This document shows, piece after piece, positions 62,843 through 64,000 of a stretch of DNA of 64,000 nucleotides; the first letter of the stretch is position 1; every line of letters begins with the position of its first letter. The notes beneath the pieces are model-generated. The model ran no database searches. It had not been told where the DNA came from and was given only the letters and a program-made list of their open reading frames with translations. Where the stretch lies: contig NZ_CP039252.1 of NCBI RefSeq assembly GCF_004795855.1, forward strand, positions 1,178,001 to 1,242,000. The letters run 5' to 3'. The translations under genes were made by a program, and so were the position numbers. The DNA comes from Hydrogenophaga sp. PAMC20947. Its GTDB lineage: Bacteria; Pseudomonadota; Gammaproteobacteria; Burkholderiales; Burkholderiaceae_C.

Positions 62843-64000
62843 ACGCTTCATCGCTTCGCCATTTTGATGCACGTGCGCAGAGCGTCCATGAGCTGGTCAA
62901 TGCGGTCGCCGTGCCGATGGCTGTCCACGCAGGTGGCCCCATCATCGCGGCCAATGAGGCGTTTTGTCGGCTGGTGTCGAGATCCGAAGAAGCCTTGGGG
63001 CAACTTGCATTTGGCGATCTGTTGGGGGAGGACGATCGCGATGCGATCGTGGAGATTTGTCGCACGTGTCTGGATGGTTTGGGCCTGCCGCCAGTGACCT
63101 CTGGTGTTTTGCTGACACCCGATGGTGGCGAACGGCCAGTGGAGATGCATGCGCGCCCGGTGAACCTTGGGGGAACGCCAGCCGTGGTGATGACCTGCGT
63201 CGATCAAAGCGACATTCTCCATACCCAGACCAGCCTGATCGCCTTGAGCGGCATGCTGCGGCAAATTGTTGATGGGGCGCCGCTGGCCTCGTTTGTGATG
63301 GACCACAATCATCGCATCACCCACTGGAATACGGCTTGCGAGCGGTTGACGGGTTTGCCACGGCAGAAGGTGCTCGGGTCGAGGGAGGCATGGCGTGCGT
63401 TTTATGACGACGAGCGGCCATTGTTGGCCGACTTGATTGTTGACGGCGTCAGCGAAGCCGCCATCTTGGCGTTCTATGGCGATACCGCCCACCCCTCCAA
63501 AACCGTGCCCGGAGGGTTTGAGGTAGAAACTTTTTTCCCGCAATTTGGCCCACAGGGTGCAGAGGGCGCCTGGCTTTCTTTCACCGCAGCCCCGTTGCGC
63601 GATGCCGAGGGCCAGATCATTGGTGCCATCGAGACATTGCAGGATGTGAGCGTGCGGCGCCAGTCCGAAGAAGAACTGTTGAATCACCGCAATGATCTGG
63701 AAGAGCTGGTCAAGCAGCGGTCGGCGGAGCTGGCTTCAACCGCCCGTGAGCTGGAACGCTTTGTGTCGAGCTCCCCGGTGGGCGTGGCCTATTCTTCGGC
63801 AGGCAAGATCCAACGGGTCAACGCCGCGATGGCGGAAATGTTTGGCTATTCACAAGAAGCCATGACGGGCATGTCGGGTCGAAAAATCTACCTCTCCGAG
63901 GAAGACTTTGCCAGTCTGGGGCAGTTGGCCGGGAGACAACTGAGCATGGGCGAGCCGCTGCAGCATGAAATGTGGCTTCGGCATGCGGATGGTCGTGCCA
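62839..64000 (+). CDS. PAS-domain sensor protein, partial (runs off window)
   Basis: 387 codons are visible from ATG 62839 (ATGA overlap with the HD-GYP gene), with no stop before the window end. Three PAS-like units are seen: about 15-115 (VAVPMAVHAGGPIIAANEAF), about 135-275 (FVMDHNHRITHWNTACERLTG, ending IGAIETLQDVSVRRQ), and from about 305 (PVGVAYSSAGKIQRVNAAMA, then EMFGYSQEAM). A coiled coil with LEELVKQRSAELASTAREL joins the last two. There is no signal peptide, so it is probably cytoplasmic. The output (kinase, GGDEF or other) is outside the window. Confidence 0.85.
   Translation, partial: MNASSLRHFDARAQSVHELVNAVAVPMAVHAGGPIIAANEAFCRLVSRSEEALGQLAFGDLLGEDDRDAIVEICRTCLDGLGLPPVTSGVLLTPDGGERPVEMHARPVNLGGTPAVVMTCVDQSDILHTQTSLIALSGMLRQIVDGAPLASFVMDHNHRITHWNTACERLTGLPRQKVLGSREAWRAFYDDERPLLADLIVDGVSEAAILAFYGDTAHPSKTVPGGFEVETFFPQFGPQGAEGAWLSFTAAPLRDAEGQIIGAIETLQDVSVRRQSEEELLNHRNDLEELVKQRSAELASTARELERFVSSSPVGVAYSSAGKIQRVNAAMAEMFGYSQEAMTGMSGRKIYLSEEDFASLGQLAGRQLSMGEPLQHEMWLRHADGRA

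Overview
The window reads as a chromosome segment of a GC-rich betaproteobacterium, most likely Burkholderiales close to Comamonadaceae. The basis is gene order and protein type: a yejABEF-type peptide importer, rimP-nusA-infB-rbfA-truB-typA, smpB opposite ratA-rnfH, guaB-guaA, small DUF2189/DUF2788/DUF4124 proteins, and GC-rich 'CCTTGGGGCGGCC' intergenic repeats. No rRNA, tRNA or CRISPR array was recognised.

Layout. 1-493 holds a badly decayed fabI (minus strand). 532-6439 is the peptide/oligopeptide ABC importer. 6576-7618 has two small membrane proteins. 7639-16139 is the translation/transcription-factor operon with a promoter and an attenuator-like hairpin ahead of rimP. A DMT exporter and a 3-hydroxyisobutyryl-CoA hydrolase/enoyl-CoA hydratase follow. 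19320-27039 is a compact type IV secretion block (VirB7-like TcpQ lipoprotein, VirB8, B9, B10, B11, a small exported protein, a lipoprotein with an LprI-like C-terminus, VirD4) with no VirB1-B6 beside it. 27168-32561 returns to housekeeping genes (smpB, ratA, rnfH, DUF4124, guaB, guaA).

From the 3' end of guaA (32544) to about 61289 lies what I interpret as one integrated genomic island of about 28.7 kb. A P4-type tyrosine integrase follows guaA. The last codons of guaA are repeated at 61274-61289 (14 of 16 bases), and the 10-mer TGACGGTATC/GATACCGTCA occurs three times inside the left end and twice inside the right end, as expected for integrase arm sites. The cargo includes a two-partner secretion pair (TpsB plus a 3136-residue haemagglutinin-like adhesin), a Cache-domain histidine kinase with its OmpR-type regulator, IS5 and IS110 remnants, two integron-type gene cassettes separated by a recognisable attC site, a complete IS3-family element with a 3-bp target duplication inside the second cassette, a branched-chain 2-oxoacid dehydrogenase operon (bkdA1-bkdA2-bkdB, no lpdV) and a divergent aconitase.

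Downstream of the island are a response regulator with an HD-GYP-type domain and, translationally coupled to it, a PAS-domain sensor that runs off the window end.

The main items for a second look are the guaA island with its paired att and arm sites, the attC-bounded cassettes, the incomplete T4SS block with its possible immunity-type lipoprotein, and the fabI pseudogene.
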